A stretch of DNA of 64,000 nucleotides. It comes from Haliclystus octoradiatus. Lineage: Eukaryota; Cnidaria; Staurozoa; Stauromedusae; Haliclystidae. The notes under the pieces were generated by a model that worked only from the letters and a program-made list of their open reading frames with translations, was not told the DNA's origin and searched no databases. The position numbers and the translations under genes were made by a program. The stretch spans positions 29,030,445-29,094,444 of the forward strand of contig OU744446.1 of NCBI GenBank assembly GCA_916610825.1, in the 5' to 3' direction. Position 1 is the first letter of the stretch; each line of letters opens with the position of its first letter. This document shows positions 13,843 to 28,800 of this stretch, one piece after another.

Positions 13843-16800
13843 CTACAACACAAATAATAAACATTGAGTTATTAATGAGCTATCATACTGTAGCTACAAA
13901 AGTATGGATAATAATAGCAAAATATTTGAACAAATAATAATCAAGATATATACTATATTAGTCTACTGGAACATGATAATTTACAGCAATATTTCAAAAG
14001 ATGCCATCAGATTGCCTCTGTGAAAATAGTTCTTGAGCGTTATATGGCACGTTTTTCATGAACTGTTCATGAACAGTTCATGAAAAGGTCAATGAAAAAT
14101 AGAAACATTTAACGTTTATGAACTAATTCATGAACTGCCTAAAATGTGTTCACAAGCAGTCCATAAACAGTTCATGAACTCAACACATATTTTTGCAACG
14201 GTGTTCTTGTACGTATTCTTGGTTCAGTTTTGATGCTTCACACAGCTGACTAACAGCCAAGTTAATTGGCCTGTTTTCAATTGAAATGTTTTTACAGGGA
14301 GATTTATAATTGGAGATTATAAAAAGTGAAGATCTATAATTCTTTATCACAGAAACATTATTTGGAAACACTTGAAGTTGTAAAATAATTCCATTAAAAT
14401 GAAAGCCAATACCTGATTTATGTAGACTTGAATTAATTCTGGTATTGGTGATCACAGTTTTACTTGAAACTCAAAGAAACACGAAACTCCCTTATGGCTC
14501 AGTAAGGGAATTTATGAATAGTGGAATTTTGTATAGCCTTTTTAGAAGCTATTCCTATGCCTAAATGTATGTTGAAATTTAACCGATTGACAAAAAACTA
14601 AATGGTTTGATATCAAGTAGGTTGCATATTACTTTCATAGAATTGTGGCTGCGCTCTTACAGAAACGAATGACTCAACTGTCATAACATTTAAGGCTCAT
14701 GTATATGGTTTGATTGAATTTGTGCTGTAAACTGAAGTTATGTGTATGCAGGGTCTGAAATAGTAGGAATCTTGTAATCACTAGATTCCGGAAGGCAAAT
14801 GTAGAGCAAATGTAGAAGAAAATTGATATGTTTGATGATTTATTGTAGTTAAATGAAATTTTACTGAGGTAAAACACTATCTTTGAATCCCGCTGCTTAA
14901 CTCTTTGTTAAATGGCACAAAGTCTAATTGTAGACAAGCAATCTGCCTTGCTGCTGAATTGAGCACATGTAACAGCATGACCCTGTCAGTTCCTACTTTC
15001 TATGACCCTAGATTAAGCCACTTATCAGTGCAGTTCAGGACTATCGTTCTTTCTTTGCTTCAACGCGCCGCTGAATAGTTTAGGAAAGTTAATGTGGAGT
15101 TTATGCTTATCGAGTGGTTTGTTTGATCTGTGACTATATGTGTCCTATGATCTGTTGTGTCAAAGCCATTCATACCAACAAATGATGTCTAGTTTGTATA
15201 TTAACACAATTTTAATGAAGTTGCTATTGTTATTTGTTGATGTGGCTAATTTATTTGCTGCTGATATTTTACCCTGTTTATTATTTTCTTTTTCCCCTCC
15301 CTTCCCATCCCTTGTTGGTTGACAAAGGTAAGTATAACTCGGAATTCCACTGACTTAGCAGTGTGACTGGAGCTTGGTTGGTGGTGTCAGGTCTGCTATT
15401 GGTCAACTAGCTATTGTGTTTTGCTGCCAACCTCCCACCAACCAAGCACATAGGCCAAATTATTGTGATGTTGAGGCCTCGAGATAAAGGGTTTAATTGG
15501 TCAACAATCAACAAAAATTCAAAAGAAAATGTTGAAATGCCTTTACGATTCCAGAAAGCTGAACCATTTGTCGGACCCTGTGTGTATGCATAATCTCAAC
15601 TTACTTCTGGAACAAATTCAACAATAATATCTCCCACTGTTGCAGTACAAGCAATTGTCTGAAATGCAAAATATCATGTAATTACTTTGCAAATAGAACA
15701 ATGATATTACACAAGGCAACACAATCCCAGAATTATTTTTAATATTAATATTTGCCAATATAGTAAAAAAAAATACAATTTTGAATTTCAAATTAATAAA
15801 ACAATAGAAATTGTTAATTTTACTTAATTATCTTTCTTACATTTCCAACATTTTCATAATGTAGAGAAATCCGCAAGGCGCAGCCGAGGTGTTGAACTGA
15901 TTAAACAATAATAATCACAACAAGACAGCTTTTACAACGACAGTAATTTTACAGTTAAACCCTTTTTAGCTCTGATGCATATAAAATGATCACAGAATGG
16001 GAAAAATGATTAACAAAACGTTACGCATTGTATACATTTTTAGACATTGCAATTCTATTCTCAAAATACAGATTGCGCTTTCAACAAAATCTAAAATGGG
16101 ATTTACCCCCTGTGAAAAAAATCCATGAATTTGTGAACAGTTTATGGAACAAAATTGACTAAATTTTCATAAACACTTCATAAATATTTCATGAACAACC
16201 TCCAGCTATGTGTCGATATTAGTTTTGTGACTGTGTCTAGCAAATTGGTCGCTATGTGACTTACATAAACAGTTGGTCTCTTTATACAGGTGACCGTTGT
16301 ATCCGGTTTCATAATGTAAATGACTAACCTCCTGAAATTTATCGCTGCCATTAAGTTGACATGAGATTGTTTTCCTTGTTGTACCAAATGACGATGGTAA
16401 TGCACAAAATGTAACAACCTACGTCCAGAAGAAATCAAATGATTGCATAATGAAGAATTTAACAGCAAAACCAGCAACAATCACATAAACATTTAACATT
16501 GGGAAAACATGTTTCCAGAGACTTCAATGAATCTAAAATAATTAAATATAAATGTAAGTTGGCATTACATCTGATATGCATAACTCGCAACTATTTTCTA
16601 GATCTTAGCAATGCCTATTATTTATTACTGCTCTACATCCTTTGCTGTTAAGTAGCTGTAACGAGTATGTTATTATGATTTCTGCAGGTCAATGTTCACA
16701 TAATTTGAGGTAGAGTTACTATGATGTATGAGTTGGTAGATGTGCCGATAGCACCTTGATTGATCTAAATTGAAGTAAATTATATTAGTCTATGTTTACA

Positions 16801-19800
16801 ATTTTCTCTTGAGGCTCAATTGAGACCTACACATATGACGAGAAGAAAACCGAACATAGTTAAAACAGTCTTGCATTTAAATGATTAGATAGAATGGTCA
16901 CAGATGAGGTTCCATATTAATTATCGATTTCTCACAACAAATAAAAACCATGACTATTAATTTCATGAATACTTACTTCGAAGCCTGACTTCACCAATCC
17001 AACATTGGGCTTACATGAAAATCCGCTGGAAATGAATAAATCAGAATATACAATACAGATAAACCTGTATATAACAGCCAGCCATGAGAGGTAAGTAAAT
17101 TGACCACTATATGCAGGTGGCCTCTATATACAGGGCTATTTCAATGGAAACAATTACTTTAGACATTGCAAAAGTGACCACTATAGAAAGGTGGCTGCTA
17201 TATAGAGGTGGCCGTTATAACAGGTTTGACTGTACTATATGTGTTGGTATAACATTGATTTTGCAAGAAATACGCGAACAAAGTCATGGTTTGTACAATG
17301 TCATGGAAAACCAATCCTGATTGTTCTGATGCTTATCTTAATCTTAGAATTCATTCAAAAGAAATGCTGATTGACAAATAAATAAGCCATTGACGTTTAC
17401 TTTAGCTTTCCAAGAGTCTCCTAGCAACTCGAACGAAAAACTGGATTCTAGTTGATGAATATAGTTGAATCCAGCAATAACGGTATGCTAGGGAGACAAA
17501 ACTACTTTACCGGTTTTGGCAGAGTTTGTTGTTAGCGGTAAGTATTTAGCAAAGTTTGACAGTAAAATACTAAGTATCAGAAATTTTTTGCTCCCCTACA
17601 AAAAAATTCATGAGTTCATGAACGTGAAATTGCCCAAAAGTTCATGAACTGTTCGTGAAATTCAGAAATTGTTCATGAACTGTTCATGAACTCATGGATT
17701 ATTTCGCAGGGGCGTTATTGACGGAATGCCATTAAACTTGGAACCGTTATTGCCGGATTTTACTATATTACAAATTCCCTTTACTATCGATTATCATTTA
17801 AGGTTGTACATATTGGACAATTGTTTCTTGTACTTCGATATAATAGTTTGTACTTCTGTGAGTTTTAAAAATAAAAGCTATGCCTCACTTACTACTCTAG
17901 ATCTTCTTTAAATTTAAATAACAGTGGTGTATCACCACAATTCTTCATCAACAACGTGGAAAATGATGGTTGCGTCAATGGTTCCAATGGAAAATACTAA
18001 AAGTAGAGAAAGTAGTAAGTTAGACGCCTGTGAAAACAGATCATTAAACGGTTTATGAAAAAGTTAATGTAGAATATTCCATGCTACTTTACGTTATTTT
18101 ATAGATTTAAGAACATACCAGGTCCAATTTGTCAATTTCTACATTTGGGAGAAACGGTTCAGAGTATGATGGGAATGTGTGACCTGTAACAAGAAAATAT
18201 TAAATTTTCAATCAAATTGTGAGTCCTATCTATCTCATCTTGCTATTGACACGTCGATGCATGGTAAGTTATAAGAAAAATGTTAAAAAAGTCACAAGCC
18301 ATCGTGATGTGGATCGATGGTTTTGGTCATGATGAGTGATTTTTAGCATGTGTATCTCAGTGCAGCACCTCAAGTGTTAACAGAACGGTATATTAAGACC
18401 ATAGTACTAAATATTACATCGCATTCATGAAATTACTACATACCTCAATCTGTTCATTTATATTTGATCTATTCAATGTACAACATTTAACCACAGAAGC
18501 TAATAGATACAGCCCAAAATTAATCTGTTATGTCTTTAGTTTCAAAAATTGCTCTTGCCAATCATAATTCAGTCAAACATCGAAAACTTCATAATACATC
18601 ATAAAAATTCCTATTAGTTTACAAATGTTAAATTGCTTCAAACATGAGTATCCACAAAGGTGTTCATAACAAACAGGATATGTAAGGCTTATAAATTCTC
18701 ATGAATTGACTGCCATTAGCTGAACTAATGTATTGGTTTCAAAGAGGATTTTCTGGCACCTTCCCTAAACCCTTTGATTATGAATTTACTATCTTGGGCA
18801 AGACATAAATTATAAACAGTTTGTAAAAATGAAAAAAAAAGGTCATTTAACATTCATGAATTAGTTCACAAGCTGTTCATGAAGACTTCAAAGGGTTTGT
18901 GAACTGTTCATGAAATGTTCAAGGCATGTCTTTAAGGCGTTTATGAACAGCTCACAAATGTTCGTAAAGTTCTGTTATACTGCCAATAAATCGTTCATGA
19001 ACCAAGTGATTTTTTTACACTGAGGTAATACAAATTGATATTTGGATTATTACCAGACGCTTGGAGTGTTAGGCACCATGGTGGGAGCAGTGAATCAGTT
19101 TCAGTTGTACGGTGGTCTTCTTGTTGCTGAATGGAAATAATAATACAAAGTGAATGACTGCATACATCCTCATTTCTTCCATTATTTCAGAATTTCCATT
19201 GTTTCCCCTCGTCCCTTTGAGTTGAATGAGCCATATAAATTACATTAGATGTTACAATTAATCTGATTCCACAGGCAGACAAGTAATAAATGTCCAACTG
19301 CATGCAAAAGCAGGGTCCAACAAAAGTGGGGATCCTAGATCCTGGGAGGCTAGAGCGAATTCACACTGTCTGTCTGTCAGCTAGCAGTCGACTTGTGTTT
19401 TAGAGTAGTATTTCAAAGAAAGGGTACCCTTGCAAAAAACGGTTCAGGAGTTCATGAACAGTTCATGAACCTTCACATACATTTTATGAACAGTTCAGGA
19501 ACAGCTCAGGAAAATTACGGCCATTTAACGTTCATAAACTGTTCATGACCTCCTTAACAGTTTTTTGGGGTATAATGCATAGTTGTTGCTAATATACAAC
19601 TCCCCCACAAACCATTCTCTCTACCAGAATACACAATTTACAAAGGTGCGCATAAATGAATGGATTATGACACATACATCATGACATTTACACAGTATCT
19701 CAATTAGTATGACCAAGATACTATAAAAAACCTAAATTGAACTACCATAGGTCTCATTATGATATCTTGATCTGACATAATGGTTTTCTGAATCTCTGTA

Positions 19801-22800
19801 TTTTAATTGTATAATAATTGTCACACTTCATCATTCATGATAGCTAAGCAGTAATTCATAATCTAAACAAATTAAATATGTATGAAATCTATGTGAAATC
19901 TATGTTTGGTCAAGTTTTCCTGCAGCTTTCTCAATCATTTATTAGATATCTATTCAACAAATTACTTGAAGGTTAATCATTGAAACTTAAGTTGTTCTCT
20001 TAAAGTTGTTCTCTCACCTTATAGAAAAAATAGCCTTCAAATTCAATCCATGCTAACGAGCCAACATTGATCTAAATGGAAAAAAAATTCAGAATTAAAA
20101 ATGCAAATTATGTATTCTCTGTTCTGTGACATTGTTGAATCACTAATTGAATAAGCTGATAAGTCAAAACAGCACCTTAATAGCATCATAGAGATGTTGG
20201 TTATTACGATGAGCTACACATATGTTTTTCACCATACCTGCAAGCAGCAAGTACTATATCTGTTTCATAAACACCCTTGCTATTTCTGATGAACTGTTAT
20301 GCTGATCAAGATATTATTTCTGTCAAGTTTGGAAAGAATATAATGCAAATTCAATGGAATTTCAAATTATCAATATACATCATTGAGGGGATTTAGATCT
20401 ATCGGGGGTAGCAATAAATATTATAAGGAATCTGTATCTGCTTCAAAACATCTCTAAAGTAAGCTTCCTCCTATCCAAAACATCTCAGAATATCTAAAGG
20501 AAGATTCCTTGAAATTTGAAGGTTATTAATTTACAATTAATGTTAAATAAGTGTATGTTCCTTACTGGCATGAAGCTGACTTTGAACGATGTTGATTTCA
20601 AAGGTTCTAGATCAAATTCAGATGGTGATATTGAGAAAATTCTCTTTGTATGACTTTCTGAAAATGAAAAAAAAACTGAGACATTTGGATTCACATTAAC
20701 ATATCAATTCCCCTTAAAGTAGCCAATCGTGTATATCCACTTCAATAGCTGAATATTTTGATACTGCATTGGAAAACATCATCAAAATATTATAAAAAAA
20801 CAATAATCTATATAAAAAAGCAAAATTACAGAAGCAACAGAAACCATTAAAACAAGAAGAGAAAGATGAATTGATTGTGCACAGTAACACAACCCACTAT
20901 ACCACTGGCACTTGCTTTACAGCATAGACCATCTGAGCCACATAGAAGAGGTAGTGAATTACTAAAAACATTCTTTGCATAAGTTGCTACATTATAGAGG
21001 AGAACACTAGAAGTAACGTATACACATAGTTTATTTTAAAACAGTATTTAATGCAGCATATTGATGATGATGGACCACAAAATATTAACTATTTACGTGG
21101 GCCTCGTAGACTTTATGTATGGACTTTAGGAATATCATCACTTGTCAATTTTATCAGACAAATGAAAACAATACAAATCCTGTACTGATCCAATAGAAGA
21201 AGAAGGTCTTAAAGAAAGAGATATAAAAATCCTCTAGAACATTTTTAATTATAGAAAAAGAATAAAAAAAGCTGATAGAAAAAAATCAGCTACTTTGGAA
21301 AACTTTCTCATTCCACATCAAGTCTTTAATAGCATGCGTGCAGACAGACTTTTCTTCATATAGTTTGTCTGCGTATTAGAGCCAATTTTAGCGTACTGAT
21401 TGTTCTTTCACTAACAACGTTTTGGTAGTATGTTGTGATTGGCTAATAAAATATATGATCAATTGGCAAACATTTAAAATAATGAAAATTGAGTAATGAC
21501 AAGAAGCCATATTACGTAAATATTTATTTGATACGAATTAAGTACAAACATTTAGTATGCAACACTCAGCGCCAATACACATACGGACAATACGAAGGAA
21601 AAGGATGTCTGTACGCAGTCTACATCAAGTCATGAACTACTTTTCGTAGAAGAACAACTATTACCCAAACAATCATTAAAGCTATGGCTCAATTAAGCTC
21701 AAGTTCCTCTTTTTAGTTGAATGTGTTTGCAAACTGATGTCAACAGCAAAGGTACTCACCTGTTATCCATGAGCAGCAAATGTCACTGTCAGTGTGATTT
21801 GTAATAGTAAACGTCTATAAACGTAAAAGTAGAAACAATAAAACCAGCATCAGAGACTATTTTAAATATAAAAAATAATTTCATTTCATTTTTACTTTAG
21901 TTTACCTTTTGATAACATTGGCTTGGTTGACAGAAACCAAAATCAATATTTTGTCTATCAATGGTGATTAATCTTGCCTGAAATAGCACAAAGGAATATT
22001 GAAAGTGGTAATCCTCACAGGTTATCACTTATGCGAAAACATATACTGAGTTCATGAACTATTCATGAACTTCATTTCATAGGCTATTCATGAATCTCAC
22101 GAACTGTTTGCTGGACAATTCATGAACTGGACAATTTAAGAACCTTTCATGAACACCCTATAATCAGTTCATGAACATTAAATATCCTGTTTCTCATGAA
22201 CTCCCTTGGGAGAACAAATCGTGAACGTTAAAGGACGTTAAATTTTCATGAAAAGTTCATGGAAATCTGGTCATTTAATGTGCATGGACTAATTATAAGG
22301 TGTTCATGAACTATTTGTGAAAGTTCGTAAAGTTCATAAACTGTTCAGGAGATTCATGAACAGTGCATGAACTCAACACAATTTTGTGCAGGGGTTGTTT
22401 TCACAGATCCTCTATTGGGGTGGAATATATTTTTCCAATAAAATTCATTTGATTTCCCTTTTTGTCTGAAACATCTGCATGTCTATGTTTGCTGATACAA
22501 TGGATTAGTAATTTATGGTACAGTATGCAAACTGAAAAATTTCATTTCACATTGATTAGTATATCGCTTATTAGTATAAATAGCAAACATTTAATGATCA
22601 ATTGAATTTATTAAATTCTGATTACTCACTTTGTTTGGCTTACGGAAATCTTCAATGTATCTTCTAAATTCACAATTTCTATCAGATGCAATATTAGATC
22701 CATTGCCCACTGACAAGTCCATGTCCTTTGAGTTTAAACATAGAATAACCATAAAAATCAACTTAAAAAATATGTACAAGGTTATAGTCACCCGTTACCA

Positions 22801-25800
22801 CATTCAAGTGCTTGTTTATTTGGATGACAGAAACTGCAAGTTTCCAATTTAATAAATACTTTATTATATTTTAATTATGTTATAAATTTTATTCACAAAT
22901 GTTCATGGTGCTATATATAAGATACAAAAAGAAATTTACAAAAGAAAAGAAATTAAATACGTTGAGTGAAATGAATGAGTGACTCCTGCAAAAAACAGTT
23001 CAGGATTTAAATAAGCGTTAAATGGCCGTAAATTTTCATGAACTGTCTGTGAAGGGACTGTTTCTCGCAGGGAGAATGATTGAAATGGTTAATTTGAACA
23101 GGTATAGTATGATAGCTGCCAGCTGGAACTACAAAGGTTTAGAAGTAACACAAATTGATTGGATTTTGGGTTGTTATTAATAAGAAAGCTAGAAGTGTGC
23201 ATATAATTTGATTTATTATCATAATACAGCAGCATTTTCATACAAACATCTCTCGAGTTGGATTTAATAATAATATTAATAAGATAATAATATGGCACTT
23301 ACCTGATAAGATTTATTGAAGTTTTCAATATGTTTCCATTTTAGAACAGCTAATAAGAAAGAGAAAAGGACGCATTTCATGTTTTCTTATTGATATGTTT
23401 GATCCTTTCAAATGATAGCATTGGGAATGTACGTACATGAAATACCAATAAATATTAGCCTTTAATTTGTATTGTTTCACTGACAGTAGTAATACACAGC
23501 CCCATTGTGCTATCATTGATTTCTATTTAATGTATTTTCTGCAGAGCACCATTATTCACATTCAATCAAACATGGCTGATGAGAAAGAAACTGTAAGACA
23601 TTTAACTTATTCAACCAATCTAAACTTCAGAATGAGTTGATACGTTCAGAAAGAAGCTTGTCTTTATTCATGAAAATTGGGTCACTTAAAGTTCATGAAC
23701 TGTTTCACAGAAGTTATATTTTTCATGAACCTTTCATGAATTGTATTATTTACAAGTCTCTTTGTCAGTTATGTCTGATTGTGACTTTTGAAATTCTTTG
23801 TGTAGCAAATATGTTAGGCGTAATAGGGATGACACATTCCTATAATGTGACTGTCTATACTATTACCGGTACTACTATTTTACATGGGCAAACCAGCAAT
23901 AAAACTCAATTATCACCGCTGCGAAAGAATGTTCAGGAGTTAAATTGGGGCTATTTAACATTCATGAACTGTTCATGAACTCTTGAACTGTTTTTCCCAA
24001 TGGCAGTTTTCCCAACAACTTTTTCCCCACAAGTGATATGATTATACTATTAGATCAACAGCTAGTGGTTCTACCTTCTTAATTTGGCTACATTCACCAA
24101 TAAACATATACAATGAAAGTCACTTACCTGGCTGTGTTAATTTATCATGGCATGTGCCAAATAATTCAACAAATAACGGACCCTACAATAAACATATTAT
24201 ACTTTGATACTCATACATACATTTTGTAAAAATAATAAATTAGATGTTTCTCCATTGTTTAGATTACCATCTGAGAAAAAAATATTTTTTCTATGAATGC
24301 AAATTTATTTCAAGGAATAAAGCTAGTGTAGTCATGAATAGATAAAAATTTAATGTGTTTCCTCCAGCACAATTCCATGAAAAGGTTAGGAACACTCCAC
24401 AAAAATTGAATTGAAAATGAATTATTGGGAAATGGTTCAATAATTATTGTTTATTAATAACTGTTTGGGAAAATGTTCAAGAAAAATATGACATTAACAT
24501 GTCTAACTTTTGATCACAACGCAACGAGTCAGAATTATATCAGACAGCTATCGAGCATTTGTCCATTAAACAATGACAAATTCGAAAATTGTGTTTCAGC
24601 TTTATTTGGCATCCCTGTGAAAACAGAGCCATTCAATTCAGCATTAAATGCGGTTCACAGGGGGATGATTAAGACCAAATAAACACTACTGGAGCAACTA
24701 GCCTTCATTGTTACTAACAAGGTGAGACTATTCAGGACAGTAGACAACAAGGGGTGAGTTGTCTCAATAAGTATCTCTCACCTGATCATGGATTATACAG
24801 GGTACACGTCTATAGAAATGAATAGGTTTGGAAGGTTTGAAGGTTGCCACTATTGTCTGTGTTCCATTGGCATCAATTTGGCCGCCAAGTGGAGATAATT
24901 GAAAGACACTACTAGTATTGTCAATTTGAAACTGCAAAATAGAAAAGAATGTCACATTTGGAGTTTAATAAGTTAAATTAAGTTTGCCTGGACAATGAAA
25001 GTAAGACGATCGATGATTAAACTAAGATTGCCATGGCAAGATAGTATAAAGTATACTATCAGCTGTGCATTTTCGATAATTAATATGAGATGTTTATCAA
25101 GATAATTCAAGGAAATTATGTTTACATATCAGAATAACAATATTAATCATTTAAAGTTATGAACCAAATTTATTGTATCCATATCTGTATATATATCTCC
25201 TCGATTCATTTCTGTCGCAAAATTGACACTGAAATTCTGATCATTGACATTTCATGCCTTGGATGGGTCTCTTAGGAAAGTTGGAATAGAAACCCATACA
25301 CATCTGAAGTTTCATTTTAATTAACACTTACACAACGAGCCTGGGTTGGCTACCGTTGAATAGTCATCGAGGTGACCATTGAGGACGGTAGACTACAAAG
25401 GTGAGTTGTCTAATTCTTTTAGTAGAGACCAACTAGTGGTGCAAGCCAAACATATCAAAATAAATATATTCCAATTAATTATTTGCTTCTTGAATAATTC
25501 AATTTAAATACAACCTTCAATCAAAGGTATTTCAGTATCGACGAAAAAATTGCGGGAAGATTGTCTAATAAGATTAAAATTGTGTATACATAGCCTAGCA
25601 TTAAACATCTTCATCTCGTATCTAGCTGCTTTAAGAATCTTTTATAAAATTGATTCAAAAACATTTGCGACCCGCTTGTTTATTTATTGAAATTTGCGAG
25701 GGAACTTGCCTGTAACCATTAAAAAGAAAATAGTGAACGATTGAGCAACCACTCAGAATGCAGACCATGTAATAGTACCTTAGTTCAGGTTGAGACTTAT

Positions 25801-28800
25801 GGCAAATTATATTTAGCTAAACAAATGACAACTGCTACCATTGTGTGTGTTAACTTACTTTGAAATAAGCAGGAAATTTAGAATTATTCTTCAATTCAAA
25901 TGACCTTTCAACTTTTGTACCAATTGTAGCTAAGTTAAAGTTGACACCATTTGGACATAACATCTCAACATCTGGACCTTAAAACGATAAATGCAGAAGT
26001 AAATATATCAACGACTGATGTAGGTTAAACATGATGAAGATTTTGGTTTACTTTCAAATAACATCAACAGCAATGGAAATGACAGTGCTTAATTAGGCTT
26101 CCAAGGAGTTTTTACAGAAGGATGAACCCTGAAAGATATATTTTGGGGTGATGAGACTCATCTGATTCCAACAATTTGATAGATATCTGAATTTCTGTGC
26201 TCAAACCTGCGACATCTACAATCATCATCATGTATATAGTCCCTGTGAAACACGATTGATGGATTTGAAATGATTCCACATTCATGAACCGTGCATAATC
26301 AATTTATAAACAGCTGACAGAAAGTTCATCAGAAGGTTATAGACAGATCATTAAAAGAATTTATGAACAGATCACAGAGTGTCTATGAACTTCCATAAAC
26401 ATATGAGATTATTTGAAGGTGATGTTCCTTCCAGAAAAGTCTCAAATCAGACAGGTGACCCGTATATATTGGTATTACAGTAGTACTTCTGTGAAAAGGT
26501 TCATGAAAACAGGACATTTATGTGATTTAACATTCACGTACTGGCAGTCCATGTTAATAACTATTCATGAAATGTTCGTCAAATTAATTATTTATTAACA
26601 GTTGATGAATCATCATAAAATTCACAAACTGTTCATGAACTTACTGAATTTTTCGCAGATGATGAGATAAAATGAAAGCATAGCATAAACTCACCGATAC
26701 CAGCTCCTTTCAAGCTAATTTTTCCAGCCAAGATATTCCCAACAGCCTGTATTTCTAACTGATCACAACAGACATGATGTGGTACAACTGGTTTGAAGTA
26801 AATAGGTAACTTCAGCTTCTCTTTAGGTGATAGACTCTTTTGATTCAAAGTATAAGAGAACGCAGGATAAGAGGTACTCTTATTTTCCTGATGAACCATA
26901 AATGGAACTGAAAACTGAAAATATATTAAAGGGTCTTACTGTAAATCTAAAATTCTATAGTTAAAAGTTATACAATATAGTTTAGAAATCTGAAGTTCTC
27001 TATTTCCAAACAATTATGTTGGCAGTATTATGATAACATATTTTCAAGCAAACAATTGAGACAATTGGACAACGTTTCGGTCATTAATCCGAACAGCCAT
27101 TTTCAATTTAAGAGATATTGTGAAATAATACATTAATAACATATACAAAAAGGAAACAACTATTCTGTTAACTAAACATATTTTAAAATGGCAGAAAGAA
27201 TTTAATTGATCAAAACTTAAAGGGGCAAAATTGACCGGCGACCGCTGCGAGATCAATTTGAATTTATGCTTAGCGTAATTCAACCGTCTCGCTTTGAAAC
27301 TATTGTTATACGCAAGCCTAATTTGTAATAAGTTCATGTCAACAATGAACATTGTGTTATAAACAATAAACATGCACGTGATCCTAAGTGCGTGGCGCCT
27401 GCCGGTCATTTTTGCTCCTTTAAGTTAAGAATACAGTAAAATATTAAACTGCTGCAAGTGATGTTTTGCATGAAAATATTAAACAGAAGAACATTTAGCA
27501 TGGTTTGAAAACAAGTGAGGCATAAATAATTTGAATATTTTAATAGTTTAATATTTTGAATAAGTAGTTAAATTCACCTGTGAAACAGTTCAGGAATGTT
27601 AAATGAGATAATTTTTTCATGAACTTTGTATGAAAAATTTCATAAAATTGAGCCATTTAGCGTTCATGAACTGTTTATAAATTGTCCAACAATTGATCAT
27701 CATCTGTCCATGAACTGTTCATGAACTTAGCTAATTCTTTGTAGGGAAATAATTTTGAGGAGGGGGATAATAAGGAATTTGGTCGGTTTGCCTATGAATC
27801 AAACTTACGTTACATGGATTTTCAATATGGATTATTCTCTTTGCAATTGTACCACAAACACAATCATTATAATCAACCAATAGTCCTGATGTTGTGTTAT
27901 TTTGTTTTCCATCCGTTTTGACAATCAGATGAGGATACTTGGCTGATAAAGAAATACAAATGTTCTACAAAATGGAATCAGTGCAGCCCTGTATTCTAAT
28001 CAGTCACTCTTAACCACCCGAAGATTACAGAACACAAAAGAGGCTCACATACTATTCATAAAAAGTTCATGACTTCTATTTTAAATGTTATGTTTATAGT
28101 AGAGCTTAGACAGCAAATAAAAACACATTGAATATGTTTGTCATTGATTGTAAACATGGTCCGGCAAAAGTAAGAAACCTGGAATCCTAGATTCCAGAGG
28201 GTTTGAGCAAATCCAGAAGAAAATTGATATTTTGATAATTTATTGGTCAAATAGCAACAAAAAACAAAAATAAAAAATGTTGAAATACTTCCAGGATTCC
28301 AGAAGGCACAACCTTTGTAGGACCCTAATGGTAAAAGTTAGCTGATATTTCTCAATGCAGTTTCTATTTGTGAAAGGATTTGTAATCAGATCAATAGAGA
28401 TGGCAAAAAGGAACAATAAGTTAGTCAAATGATCATTAATTACCTACCTATTGCTTCAACATGAATAGATTTAGTTGAGACTGGATTAATTCCATCATTT
28501 TCATTGATCACACACTCAATAACTTCTTGATAATGTTTCGCCTCCTGCACATGTACATAAAATAATAACAAATATATTCCTGATGTTCGAAAGATTGAAG
28601 TGCCAGACTTGACCATGATTTGTGGTGTTCTTGTGTTATGTAGGCCTAATGTAAACATGTGTAAAACAGTTCCAGAGCTTTGGAAACACAATTTCCTTGA
28701 CTATCAATACTAAAACCATGAAAATGCCATGAAAGAGTTGTGAAAGCACCACAAAAATGTAAAAAGTGAAAACGATAAATTTTCAAGCCAGCTTATATAA

